From assembly GCA_013399895.1 (NCBI GenBank), contig VXBA01002616.1, forward strand, positions 192,767-256,766: a stretch of DNA of 64,000 bases, in the 5' to 3' direction. Positions 1-10,914 of the stretch are shown here, piece after piece. The translations under genes and the position numbers were made by a program. Source of the DNA: Serilophus lunatus. Its lineage: Eukaryota > Chordata > Aves > Passeriformes > Eurylaimidae. The notes below the pieces were generated by a model. It was not told the DNA's origin. It was given only the letters and a program-made list of their open reading frames with translations, and searched no databases. Position 1 is the first letter of the stretch, and each line of letters begins with the position of its first letter.

Positions 1-1560
1 TTAGAAATATGCTTACAGAAAGCTGAAGTTTTCTTGTTATAGAGAGAAAATAGCATCAGCAGCCAAGTAAAGGATAAAACTAGTTTCTTAAAATGCACCA
101 GACACTTCACAAAGTGGACTAAGACATGATTTCCAAGAGGACATGAAGAGTTGTTACTTGAAATGCCAGCCAAACCACCAGAAGCTTCTTGAACTATCAT
201 GACTTTCTTCCTGATTAAAGTTTACAATCCACTGGGCTATAAGCCTCACTATGAACAGCAAGATGTGATTGATAGCCGCAGTGGTAATCATTTAGGTAGA
301 AAACCATTTTGTTTGTATCAATAGGAACTACAAAGAAAAAGCAACTTCTGTTTAAGGGATTGAAGGATTGAGGATTAGAGTCCATGTCTCTGTTGTCTTA
401 ACTTTCATTTTAAAAAGAATTGCAGTACTTTCATTTACAGAACAAAATAATAGCTTTGAATTTTAACACCCAGTTTTGACAATGCAAATAACACACAACT
501 TTTACTGATCAGAAAATCTCAGAATGATTTCCAAGTTTGGAATGAAGTTCTTCTTGTTTATCTTTCTTTATCCACTATAGTAACATTTTTAAGAGCAATT
601 TCTATGAGTAGAAGAAGCAGTCAAATTCTGGGCATGCAGTTGAGTTTTGACTTATTGGATAAGTTGTTATATCCCTAAGAGATTCGGTCCAAAGCCCAGC
701 GAAGTTGAAGGACACTGTTTTAAATCAAAGAGATTTGAGAACTGGATCAAGTTTGCAGTGATCTAAATTAACTCCAATATTAAAAAAGTCCTTGTTTGTT
801 ATATTCCTATCTGAGTTCGCCTTTGTGATTTGTTTTGCCATCTCAGATACTTCCATTTATCACCGTGCATTTAAACTTCCTGAAAAGATAGTAATTTTAG
901 CCAGTAACAGTGTTAGTTGTTTGATTTCTTCTGTTATTTTTCATATTCCTAACTCTGAGGTCTTTAACAGTTTAAAATTTGCAGCTAACATTACATAGCT
1001 TCTTTTATTCACTTATTCAATTACTCTGATATTGGAGTGCCTACTAAAAGCAATAAAACTAAAACTGAACACCTTGAGACTCCATCTTGACTACCCTGTG
1101 CCAACATAAGTGCCTGTATTTCCACCAGCTATGAGCCCGTATTTCTCCCAAAAACACTTTAAAAATCGTGCCTTATCATAATCAGTTGCATGCAAAGAAC
1201 TTGACAGGATTATGTTCTTACTAAAATAAAAAGGAAGAGTTTGCACTATAGCTGTTAATGCACATCTGAAAAATTTCAAATCTACCTCAGACCTAATGAC
1301 TTATCCGTGTTCTTAAGAATAGCTGTTGTATAAGAAAATTACACAAATAGATGTACCCATGCCCTAGTTTGAGGACAAAATATGATTTTATAAATTGGAG
1401 ATACAAGATATATTAAAGAAACAAGAATGTTTATTACTAAAATCTGGTACATATGTATATTATATGCGGTAGGAAAAAACTGAACTAAAAAAAAAAAAAA
1501 TACTAAGGAAAAACCCAGAAAGAAAAACAACAATCACTTCCCAAACCGAAACCCAAAAAC
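1..1560. other. AT-rich non-coding stretch, no gene seen
   Basis: No ORF here has protein-like composition or recognisable motifs, and I saw no RNA gene. The right end (about 1490-1565) is A-rich and then CA-rich low-complexity sequence that directly precedes the CpG-rich region. Confidence 0.6.
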
Positions 1561-1640
1561 ACACACACCAAGCAAAACAAAGAAGGAAAATCCCCCCCAT
1601 TTTCCGTTTAAGTGCCCTAAAGTGCAGTTAGTTGAAGTGA

Positions 1641-1656
1641 ACAGCAGGGGGCACTA
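1641..1656 (+). promoter_or_regulatory. CTCF-like binding site
   Basis: ACAGCAGGGGGCACTA matches the core of the vertebrate CTCF motif, CCASYAGRKGGCRSTA-like, at nearly all strong positions (AGCAGGGGGCACTA). It sits exactly at the left edge of the CpG-rich region, a typical place for promoter-proximal or boundary CTCF occupancy. This is a motif match only; occupancy is not shown. Confidence 0.5.
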
Positions 1657-1878
1657 GCGGCCGCGGGAGGTACATGATGAGGAATGAGGGCGTGCGCCTG
1701 TTGTTCGCCGCTGGATAGTCTCTGGAAAATGCTGCAGGAGTGGACAGACGACCACTGGAGATGGAAGGCGGTTCATGAGCTCAGCAAACAAACCACCGAA
1801 CTCGTGGCAGGAGAGCGGCAGGCCTGAGGCAGACGCGGCAGCTGCGGCTGAAGGACACAGCGAAACGTGTGGTGAATT

Positions 1879-1890
1879 CAAGATGGCGGA
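1879..1890 (+). promoter_or_regulatory. YY1-type motif overlapping an ATG
   Basis: CAAGATGGCGGA matches the canonical YY1 site (AAGATGGCGGC-like), which in vertebrate housekeeping promoters often lies just downstream of the transcription start and overlaps the start codon. The + orientation supports a + strand transcript starting slightly upstream, around 1.7-1.87 kb. Confidence 0.5.
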
Positions 1891-1972
1891 AGCGGGAACT
1901 CCGAGCAGCAAGGCAGCGCCGCCCGCCACGGCCTCCGGACGCGGAGAGAGAGACACAGAGAGAGAGAAGTGA
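1883..1972 (+). CDS. Possible short ORF or uORF, 29 codons
   Basis: The ATG inside the YY1-type motif has a reasonable Kozak context (A at -3, G at +4). It opens a 29-codon frame beginning MAEAGTPSSKAAPP, rich in A, P, S and G, and ending at a TGA within GAGAAGTGACA. The stop comes before the GTAAGT donor at 2010, so it cannot be spliced in frame to a downstream exon. If it is translated it is an upstream or stand-alone short ORF. I recognise no family. Composition alone in GC-rich DNA could produce it, so it is weakly supported. Confidence 0.2.
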   Translation: MAEAGTPSSKAAPPATASGRGERDTEREK

Positions 1973-2009
1973 CATCTCCTCTGCTTATGTGGAGTTCGCG
2001 GGTCCTCCC

Positions 2010-2015
2010 GTAAGT
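2010..2015 (+). other. Candidate 5' splice site (GTAAGT)
   Basis: TCCTCCC|GTAAGTC contains a perfect consensus intron-side donor, 120 bases downstream of the YY1-type motif. It would define the end of a first exon for a + strand transcript. A second, weaker candidate is CTCAG|GTAAAC near 2868. No acceptor or second exon could be identified downstream. Confidence 0.35.
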
Positions 2016-3023
2016 CTTATTTTAGCCCCTGCGCACTTCCTTCCATCCCGCCCAAAAAGGGACACACGCACACCTCGCCAGACTCCCATTGATCCCTTCA
2101 GCGCCCGTCCAGCCCCATCTCTGCCCCGGCCCCACCGTGGCTCTGCCTCCAGAGCCCCGGGGGCTGAAGCTTCGTGCCAAAGGGACGTGGTGCTGCACAG
2201 TGCTCCCGCCACACCACGCTGCCCACTGCTGCAGCTGCTGAGTGCCAGGCTGAAGGCGCAGCACATGGCCAGAGTGCCGGGCCATGGAGGGCGGAGGGGC
2301 TGTCTCCACACTCAGGAGACCAAGCCACAAGCCACCATGCCAAGCGCTCATCCAGCTTTGGCGACTCTGGTGTGGCCCTGGGGGCTCACGACCTCCCCTC
2401 CTCCCGGCGCACGGAGAGCGCCATGCCCAGAGTCAGCTGCAGGTCCGACCTGGCAGCGGCTCCACTGCCCTCACCGCTGCTCACCACCATGCCAGCAGCA
2501 CAGGTCGCCAGACCCCACTGGCACTGCCACCCCTCATGGCTGTCAGGGCTGCGTCAGCCCCCTCTGAAAAGCAGCAATATGCAGTATGCTGCGCTGCCTG
2601 CTCCTGGCAGTGCCACCGCTGCACTGCTCGAATTAAAAAGGCACAAAAGCCGCCCAGCCGCCACACCGGCACCACTCAATCCCCGTCAGTGCCACTGCCG
2701 AGGCCAAAACTTCTGGTCTGGGGCCAGGGCCACACCTGCCATGGCAGCAGCGGGAGTGGCAGAGCCCCGTGGTTCCCCCCACCCCGCTCTGGCAGCCGCT
2801 GTCGCCCTCACTGAGCTGCCGCAGAGGCTGGCTGTGGCCATGCACCACGGGGAAGAAAATTCCTCAGGTAAACGTGGAGCGGGAGAAAGACGGGGGCCCC
2901 GCTCCCATCCCCATCCCGGACACGCCTCCCCTCATCCCCACACCTCAGCTCCCCCCGAAGAAGAAAACAGAGACCAAAATGGAAAAAACAGATGAAGGAG
3001 GGAAGAGAGAAGGGGAGGAGGAA

Positions 3024-3043
3024 GGGGAAGCGGGGTGGGGGGG
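3024..3043 (+). repeat. G-quadruplex-prone G-rich tract
   Basis: Runs of G (GGGG, AAGC, GGGG, T, then seven G) fit the canonical four-run G-quadruplex rule with loops of 4, 1 and 1. The tract sits within a wider purine-rich strand (about 2995-3060), 75 bases before the assembly gap. The far side of the gap starts with a C-run strand (CCCTCCCCTCCCCTCC at 3649). Confidence 0.6.
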
Positions 3044-3118
3044 ATAATGGCGAAAGGAAAGACCTTTTATTTAATCCAGTTTATAAAGGAAAAAGTTTTA
3101 AAAACATCTGCTAACACA

Positions 3119-3648
3119 NNNNNNNNNNNNNNNNNNNNNNNNNNNNNNNNNNNNNNNNNNNNNNNNNNNNNNNNNNNNNNNNNNNNNNNNNNNNNNNNNN
3201 NNNNNNNNNNNNNNNNNNNNNNNNNNNNNNNNNNNNNNNNNNNNNNNNNNNNNNNNNNNNNNNNNNNNNNNNNNNNNNNNNNNNNNNNNNNNNNNNNNNN
3301 NNNNNNNNNNNNNNNNNNNNNNNNNNNNNNNNNNNNNNNNNNNNNNNNNNNNNNNNNNNNNNNNNNNNNNNNNNNNNNNNNNNNNNNNNNNNNNNNNNNN
3401 NNNNNNNNNNNNNNNNNNNNNNNNNNNNNNNNNNNNNNNNNNNNNNNNNNNNNNNNNNNNNNNNNNNNNNNNNNNNNNNNNNNNNNNNNNNNNNNNNNNN
3501 NNNNNNNNNNNNNNNNNNNNNNNNNNNNNNNNNNNNNNNNNNNNNNNNNNNNNNNNNNNNNNNNNNNNNNNNNNNNNNNNNNNNNNNNNNNNNNNNNNNN
3601 NNNNNNNNNNNNNNNNNNNNNNNNNNNNNNNNNNNNNNNNNNNNNNNN
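3119..3648. other. Assembly gap (530 N)
   Basis: A continuous run of N. Any ORF drawn across it is meaningless. The gap is bordered by G-rich sequence on the left and C-rich sequence on the right, so the missing sequence is probably GC-rich or a simple repeat that sequenced poorly. It may include the rest of the CpG island. Confidence 0.99.
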
Positions 3649-3666
3649 CCCTCCCCTCCCCTCCTC

Positions 3667-6600
3667 ATTATTTCAAGTCTCCTTACATAAAATAGGAGTA
3701 TAGGAAACATATTCAGTAATAGGAACTTAGACACCTATCTTGCATGTAAATGTCTGTATTTAGACATCGAAGTATGAGTAGGTACCTACAACTTTCATCT
3801 GAATCAATCTGTTGCATTTGCTATTCTTGATTATAAAATGTTACTTAAAAGGATCAACTGCCTTCTTACAGAGAGGGAAAATAAACATCTTGACAGAAAT
3901 TTTTCACATGATCTCCTCAAAACCACCCAGCAGCTGAGGCAGCAAATGGTAAAATGGTACCAACTATAGTCTAAACTCTGGTCAGTAAGAAACAACTGAA
4001 ATTCTAAGATCAGGAGCCTAAGCAATAGAACAGGGGGAGATGTTAATGCACGTTATTGTAAAGAATTTTTTCAATATTCAAATCCAATTCTATGTAGGAA
4101 AAGCAATTTCTCTAGTTATATTCCAAGTATAATTACCAGTGGGTTGCTGTTATGGAAGATGCAAGCTGTCTGTGAGTGATCATAAGAGACCATCTGAGCT
4201 ACCACAGCTTCATAAAATAGTTTAAGACTGGGTAGTAGTATGAGTCAGGTAGGTTGGAATTCAGTAAGTTAGTTTGTATTATTATAAAGGTAGCGTTGGA
4301 ATGTGAAGTAAAGCAAATTTCTACCGAGAACTAAGTGCTCTCAACCTTCTCAAATATGAAACCCTAAAAGAAAATGCATTTTCTTGCATGGTAAATAGCA
4401 ACTCTATCTCTGTCAGTCATGCTACGCTGTTTATTCTCCTATGGCAATGGCATGCTGCTGACCCACCTTCTGTTCTGTGTCTGCTGCTTGACATAATTCA
4501 GACTTTCAAATTTAAGTCCTACTGACATCCTCTGAAGATAAAATGAAAGCCCTTAAAACACAAGTTTCTGAATAATCCTGCCCTGTCAGACCAAAATATC
4601 AGACTACAAGTAGCTCGAATTAAAAAGAAAACTGTACTAAGCTACTGACAAAAAATGTGCATCAAAGGTATAAGAAGCTTTGAAAACTGTGGCAAAAACT
4701 GCCTTGAATGTGATATATTTTGACAGGAAGGCCTTTGGGTTTATATTTTATACTTTCACGTTGAACAAAGGTGCGCTTAATACATGGTGACTCTCTTTCC
4801 TTTCAGTTATATATAAATTAATTTATGAGGTTTCTTTGTTCTTCAATAGATGTGACAGCTCATGCAGTTCTACGGGTTTTTTTGCCCTTGTCACAGAAGT
4901 GACGGGAGAGTTATTCTTTGAAAGTTTGGAAAAGAACACAAAACCAAAAAAATGGCAATTTCATCTAATAACCACTGTTTCTGATTGAAATGTTATCTTT
5001 TATAGCGTAAAGCCTCATTGTAAAATTCAAATAAAGATAGAGAAGGAGAAATATTTTGCCAAGTAATAATCAAAAGTTACTATCTTGAAAACAGACTACT
5101 GAGAGCTGTGCATTCCTTCCTAAGTTCTTATTATATAATTCTGCTCATGTGCTTTAGGATGGATAATCTCAAACACTAGCAAGACTTTGTGACAGGAATG
5201 TTTGTGACCCCAGTTCTTTTTGAGAATTTGCTTTGGGATCCTTAAGGTGAATGTGATATAGAAACTTCTTGGTGTCTAGGGAAACTTTAAATCCCCATGG
5301 AACTAACTAAGAAAGAAAAGATTAAAATAATTTAAAAAGAAATAGGAAAATAAAGAATTAAACTATTAGATTCCTGGGCCAGCTAGGAAATGAGTAAATT
5401 TTCTTACTAGAAACAGAAGAATAGAGCTGATTTATCCATTTATTTTAGAGTAAGTACCCTGAGCAAACAATTATTACAAACACAAAGGGCAATATTTTTC
5501 TGGTTTAGACTAAACTAATCCCACAGAGTTCAGATGAACTCATTCCAGAAAGAAAGTTATGTGCTCTTTAGCAAGTTGCAGTCCTCACATGGCCCAGACC
5601 TACTGATTCAGACTACTGCAAATGTCACCATCCAATAGTAGTTCAAGGAAGCTTAGCTGAGTGCAATGGGATCCATGAGAATTGACAACAATTTTAAAAG
5701 ATGAGGGATACTGGTTTTAGTTTGGAAAAGACATTATCAATTCAATGCACTCTTCCTAAGATGTTGTTACATGTGAGCTGCTTTTCCAGTTTTTGTTCGG
5801 GATTGCTGCAGATTTGAAGGAGTGTCAAGATGAAGAATTTCACCATATGATGCTTACACTTACAGAGTTTTGAAGTTAGAATTGGAGCCGAGACTGTTCA
5901 GCTAAAGCATTAAAAAAATGTAATTGATGATGGGCAGTGGAGATTATGAGAGCTGGCAGAGAGGCAGAGGCAGGCTCAGGAACAGTGTCATCTGTGCAGA
6001 ACTTTGGCCATGAGCCCATACAGAGAGCTTGTTATTGGAGATACTCCAGAGGGGAAGGCTACATGGAGGACCTGAGAAGCTATGCAAAGGAAAGCATGAA
6101 AAAGACTGGATCATCTGATGTCTGAGGTATGATATGTGCTCAAACATAATCTTCTACATGGCATCAAAGTACACCTCAGCCAGTTGTCCAGGTGTCCTTT
6201 AGAGATGATGGAGAGAAAAAGGTAATTCTACTGTTGAAGCTACCTGCAGAAAGATGTCTGTGGAAGTCAGCCAGCCAGCCCTCCTAAGTGCCTGTTTCTG
6301 TGTGTCTGTTAAGAAGGGAACCTAGACAGTCAGCTTGAACTTTCACTGAAGACTCCTAAAGTTGCATATAGTGAAGTTTTATTTTGTGTCTAATGAAGCT
6401 GGAATGGTATTTCAGAGGGACTTCAAATGATGTTCAAGGTAAGTTTTGATCACAGCATGGGAAGCAGTGGAATTGTGTGGAAGAAGCTAGTGGAGCTGCC
6501 ACCTCTCTATGCCAGGGAACAAATGCAGAACAGTCCAGACTTGGTGGAAATGAGAGAAATTAAATGGCTTTTCTGAAAGGATAATTACATTTCACTTTTC

Positions 6601-7803
6601 TTAAATGTACACAAATGTCTCAAATTCTCCAGAAATAGAAAATAAAAGGCACTGTCATGGCCAGTTGGTGAAACTGTGTTTCTGTAGAGTTCTCCATTTT
6701 CTCCTCTGGCACACTTGTGATCAGATGCAGGGTAATGCAACCCCCTTGAATTTAGAAACCTGCAGACTTCTACAGCTAATCTGAATTTGAGTCTCCATAC
6801 CTTACTTTTTTAATTTTAGTTGCTGGATATTGAAAGGGCTTATATGCAGTCACTGTTTCTATGGTAATCATCTCCTTAACACTCATGTGCATAGAACATG
6901 AGCTTATTTTCTTCTCATTTAGCCTTCTAATTCAGGACAAAAATGCCTGTTGCTGCTGATGTGAAGCTATACAAATGCAACATAAATGTCCTGTAAAATT
7001 CTTTAACACTCAGTATATCAGTCTTGCTCTACTCCGTAGCTTGCTTTTTTTTCTGAAGCACACTGACTGCCTGAGTTTTTTGGTCTATGACTGCATTGCA
7101 CTTAAGGAATGTGCATTTTTCTACCTGGCTTTTTGTTCTCTAGATACACAGTAATCCCACAGAATAAGTATAGCCTGTTCTTTTATCTATGCTCTCTTGC
7201 CCATGAGAAGCTTTCACAACTTTTCAATAGTTTGAACTCAGACCAGTAATCATTCCATGCAGCTCTTGTTGCTCTTCCAGTGGGAAAATCTGCACTCTAC
7301 AGTTACTGATAACAGTAACTGTCAGGTTGAATTAGAAAAAGTAGTAAACATTTGTATTTGTTTGTTTTGGCCATGTCACTGCTGAAATATCTCTCTAAAC
7401 CTTTCAGAGTTTTCCTGACCACAGAAACTCCCTGCTTCAGATGCACTGAGCAATACATATCAACTCCCACAGCTCAAGATAGAAATACATTTGGAAACTA
7501 TTGTTTCAACAGTTTCTTTTCCTGTCAGATGTACATACACAAGAAACTTTGTATCAGAAGTGTTGATAAGTGGTCTTAGTATATTGGTTATAAGCTTATT
7601 TAGACTATACATTCATAAGGTGTTTGACCTAACATTTCTTTTTATTTTTGATTGCAAATCATTCCTGAATAAACCAAAATCTCTAAAATTGTGTTAGATA
7701 TTCACAAAGTGTTCACAATAGTGAAGCTTATATGTTCTTGTAGCACAGTATTGTTTGGTCTCTGTAACTCCCAAATTAATAATAAATTAGAGGTAATAAA
7801 AAA
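3667..7803. other. Non-coding stretch, no gene seen
   Basis: AT-rich sequence with only short ORFs (under about 75 codons) of unremarkable composition on both strands. I see no transposon, RNA gene or exon that I can support, apart from a short hairpin at 7299-7322. Confidence 0.55.
7299..7322. repeat. Perfect 10-bp inverted repeat (hairpin)
   Basis: ACAGTTACTG and CAGTAACTGT are exact reverse complements separated by the 4-base loop ATAA. No U-tract or gene boundary is linked to it; it may be a chance palindrome. Confidence 0.8.
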
Positions 7804-7946
7804 GCAGAATCAAGAATATTCTCAGTTGGAAGGGTTCCACAAGGATCATTGAGTCCAACCCTTAACTGAATGGCCCATACAGGGATTAAACCCACAACAT
7901 TGCTCTTACTAGCACCACACTCTAACCAACTGAACTAACCACAGCG
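7804..7946 (-). mobile_element. tRNA-Ile/CR1 composite SINE, TguSINE1-like
   Basis: Read on the minus strand, the element begins with a tRNA-like head containing degenerate A-box and B-box sequence (GGTTAGTTCAGTTGGTTAGA, then a GGGTTTAATCCCTGTATG-like block). It continues through GGGCCATTCAGTTAAGGG to a CR1-like 3' tail (GTTGGACTCAATGATCC, then CCTTCCAACTGAG). The head aligns by eye with tRNA-Ile and the tail with the conserved CR1 3' end used for retrotransposition. From memory this is the structure of TguSINE1 of passerine birds. It is not a functional tRNA: the cloverleaf is degraded and fused to the tail. A second copy is at 17.94 kb. Confidence 0.8.
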
Positions 7947-10914
7947 AGTTCTGTATTAGGTTGCTATCTAGAAAGGCCTACAATATCAGAATTGCTTCCC
8001 TGAAAAAGCTTGAGGAAAAAAAATGCAATTTTTAAAGATATAAAATAACTAAAGATCAAAAATAATTACCACTTCTTTCACTCACATCTGTGATAGCACA
8101 ACTACACTTCTACAGACTACAAAGATTCACAAGCTATATTAAAATTAAGGAATTCGATCTACATTGAATAGATTTCACAGTGTAAAATTCTATGGGCTGT
8201 GCTCTGTAGAACTGACAGTTCTAGTTAGACAATTAAAAGCATCTTCACAAGGATTAATTTTCTCCAATGGTTCAAAATGCAGGCAATTTATCTCTTTGAA
8301 CATATACTGATTGCAGGAGAAATGTTTTGGGAACTTTAATCCTGCCCCCTGGCTCATGCTGCGGTGTTGTTATATCTCCAACATAATGTAGCATCACAAC
8401 TTTACATTTTCTCCTCAGAGCAGGAGAGATGTGCTTTGGTGGTGAATAGGTGTGACATCTAATTCTCTCTCCAGTGGAACTCAAAACTGGCCAAGGTCTA
8501 TGAGTTGGTCCAATGCAATGGGATCTCCTGCACTTACTTTTTCTTCTGATTATGGAAATACCTTCCTGTCAGGTTTTCAAAGTCTTTGAGCAGCTTTGCT
8601 ATTGTTGAGCATGGACTTCCAGTGAGAGGAAGAACAGACTCATGTGTGGGATTAGATGTAACCAGTTTCTTGACCTACCTATTCTCCTTTCATACTGTCA
8701 CTATTAGGAGACACTGTCTTCAGCAAGACACAGTCCTTATAAAGAAACGAGTGCCAGATATTCCCTGGTGGACTGAATGCTTGACCATTTCCAGACCTAG
8801 TCCATTCAAATCAGAGTTGCACAACCAGGATTTGGGTTTTCATCCCTAGAGCACTAGGGAGTCTAAACCTCCAAGTGCAAGCAAAACCACAAATAAATAT
8901 CCTGAGCCTAACTGGCTGGGAAGGCATCCTGGGGGAGGCTGGCTGCATGGTGGGATCTTGCTCTTTCTCCAGAGAGATCTTGATTTACTGTGAGTTGTTG
9001 CCTTTCCAAATGAAAAATGACAGTCTCTGAAACCTAATTCTCACAACATTCACCCCACAACAACCACCACATACCTATCATCTACTTTTTGCAGCCATGT
9101 AGTAAGAGCAGGACAAGGCAGGATTGGTTTTCTTTTTTTTGTAGGGGATACCAAATATTAAGTAAATTTTTAAAATATAAAAAATACAACAGGTTGTCCA
9201 CTGATATATAGGCAAACAGCTGTTCACAAAACCTTAATGAACATTTTGTTCAAATATTGTATTTGTCCATGTCTATGAAAAAAATACCTGCCTTGAACAA
9301 AGGGAAAAAGACTTGATTTGCAAATTAAAGTAGTATCTCTCATTAGACTAGCAAGGGTAGCTGAGAAAAAAACAAAACCAGCCAAGATTTTGGGCGCAGA
9401 AATTCATTCTTCAGGTTTTGGCGAGAAAGATGAATGCTCATATTTGCAATTATTTTAATTCTCATTTCTGTGATGGAGGCTTTCACCTTCCATTTGCTTT
9501 ATTTCTAGTCAGTAAATCTTGTGTTTATGAAGACATAAGCACCATGAAACACTTTGACACTCTCAATTTCCTTTGTCTGAAGCAGTAAGATTACCTAGAA
9601 TAAGGGAGCTGTCTATTCAAGGAAGAAGACACGAGTGTCTTCAAATCCCTGCCTGTGTTTCTGTGAAGGACCTCAAAGTGTGAAAGCTGGAGGGATAAGG
9701 AAGGGAAGGAGGGTCTGTAGTGGATGTCATTGGAACAGCCACTGCTCGTGAGATCTGGCTGTGTAAATGTGACAAACATAAAAGAAATATAGAAAGGTGA
9801 GGCCAAAACTGTGTTTGTGCCAATAGAGAAGAATAGAAAAAAAAAATTTGCTCAGTGCAACTTGTGTTGAGACTGCAGGCTATAGCTTCTGTACTGAAGA
9901 AACATGTGCATTCTCACATGCTTTTTGTACTCATTTGAGATACAGGGTGATTGCACTTAGAAACAAGTACACAATGTACCCTGTATGTTGTCCTTTCCAC
10001 TAGACAAATGTTTGTGTTCTCCTCAAAAGACCCAGTTTTAGTCTGCAATCACAGACTCTTCCATAACATTAAGCTCTTGATTAATGTGTTTACTAGGAGA
10101 TTTTCACTAATTCTGAATTTGGAAATCCAGTCATTCTCTGGCATATCCTTCATTCTTATCAAATATCTATTTCTGGAACCTCTGAATAGTGCATTACAAA
10201 GATTATTTATTTACTAACACTCTTGGGAGCAAGGGCAACAGTAATGTCCCGTCCTAGAAAAAGAGAAACTGAGGCACAGACCATTGGTTAGACTTTCTGG
10301 ATTGTATCTTTTTACTTCATGCTCATGCAGCTGTTACCTTCCTGCTATTAGGATCTTACTGTCTTTTCTATGAAACTGCCTAACGGAGTCCTACTTAAAG
10401 CTTGCTCTATCTTCCAGCTGGTTTGTCCTATATAAGCTGCAGAAACAGGTTCTGGAGCTCTTAACATTTCAGTCAGCCAGGAAAACTGGTAAGGATAGGT
10501 AGTTTTCTATCCTTGGACTCACAGAAACCTGGTGTCCTTACCTTTTTTCTTCTGTTTCCTCCCATTGGCACTGTTCTTTTCCACACAAGCACAAAAGATA
10601 GTATCTTTTTGGTTTTTCTTTGATAATTTTATCGTTACCTTTCTCCATAAGAAACAATTTTTACTGATTTTCTTCAAAAAGACTAAGTACAGGAACCTAG
10701 CTTACAATCTGGACACATGGAACCTGCCTCAAAAATACAGAACATGTTATATAAAATAGCTTCCCTGATTTCTTGCAGAAACCTCAGTTTAAGTCAGTGC
10801 TTTTCAGCATTTGTTACTACAGCAAAACTAAAGACAACACCAAAAGCAGGCAAAGGAAAAGCAGTTTTACCTCAGTGTGGCGCTTTGGGAACCTGCTTCC
10901 TTGTTGTTCTTGCT
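7947..10914. other. Non-coding stretch, no gene seen
   Basis: AT-rich DNA with short ORFs only. A minus-strand ORF at 8272-8484 (70 codons) just precedes nothing recognisable and is treated as an open question under the findings. No other structure was supported. Confidence 0.5.

Larger units (their letters stand above)
1640..3060. promoter_or_regulatory. CpG-rich island, probable promoter
   Basis: Base composition changes sharply from AT-rich to GC-rich at about 1640 and back again near 3060. CpG dinucleotides are dense, especially at 1650-2200 (GCGGCCGCGGG, GACGCGG and CGCCGCCCGCC all occur). In birds such islands usually mark gene promoters. Supporting signals inside are a CTCF-like core at the left edge, a YY1-type CAAGATGGCGG site, and a GTAAGT splice donor that would end a + strand first exon of up to about 350 bases. 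No long conserved-looking coding sequence is visible. The large overlapping ORFs at 1869-2995 are what GC-rich DNA gives by chance (stop codons are AT-rich), and their proline/alanine/serine-rich translations change with frame. A 5' UTR exon or a noncoding RNA promoter is therefore more likely than an N-terminal coding exon. Transcription direction is not proven. Confidence 0.65.

Noticed and set aside
2174..2995. 273-codon + strand ORF and other overlapping ORFs in the CpG island
   Set aside because: All frames are open in GC-rich DNA because stop codons are AT-rich. The translations are compositionally biased, show no domain and differ in each frame.
3035..3734. ORFs spanning the N run on both strands
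   Set aside because: They are artefacts of reading through undetermined bases.
7860..7946. tRNA-Ile gene on the minus strand
   Set aside because: Stem pairing is degraded and the tRNA-like part continues into a CR1-type tail, so it is a SINE head.
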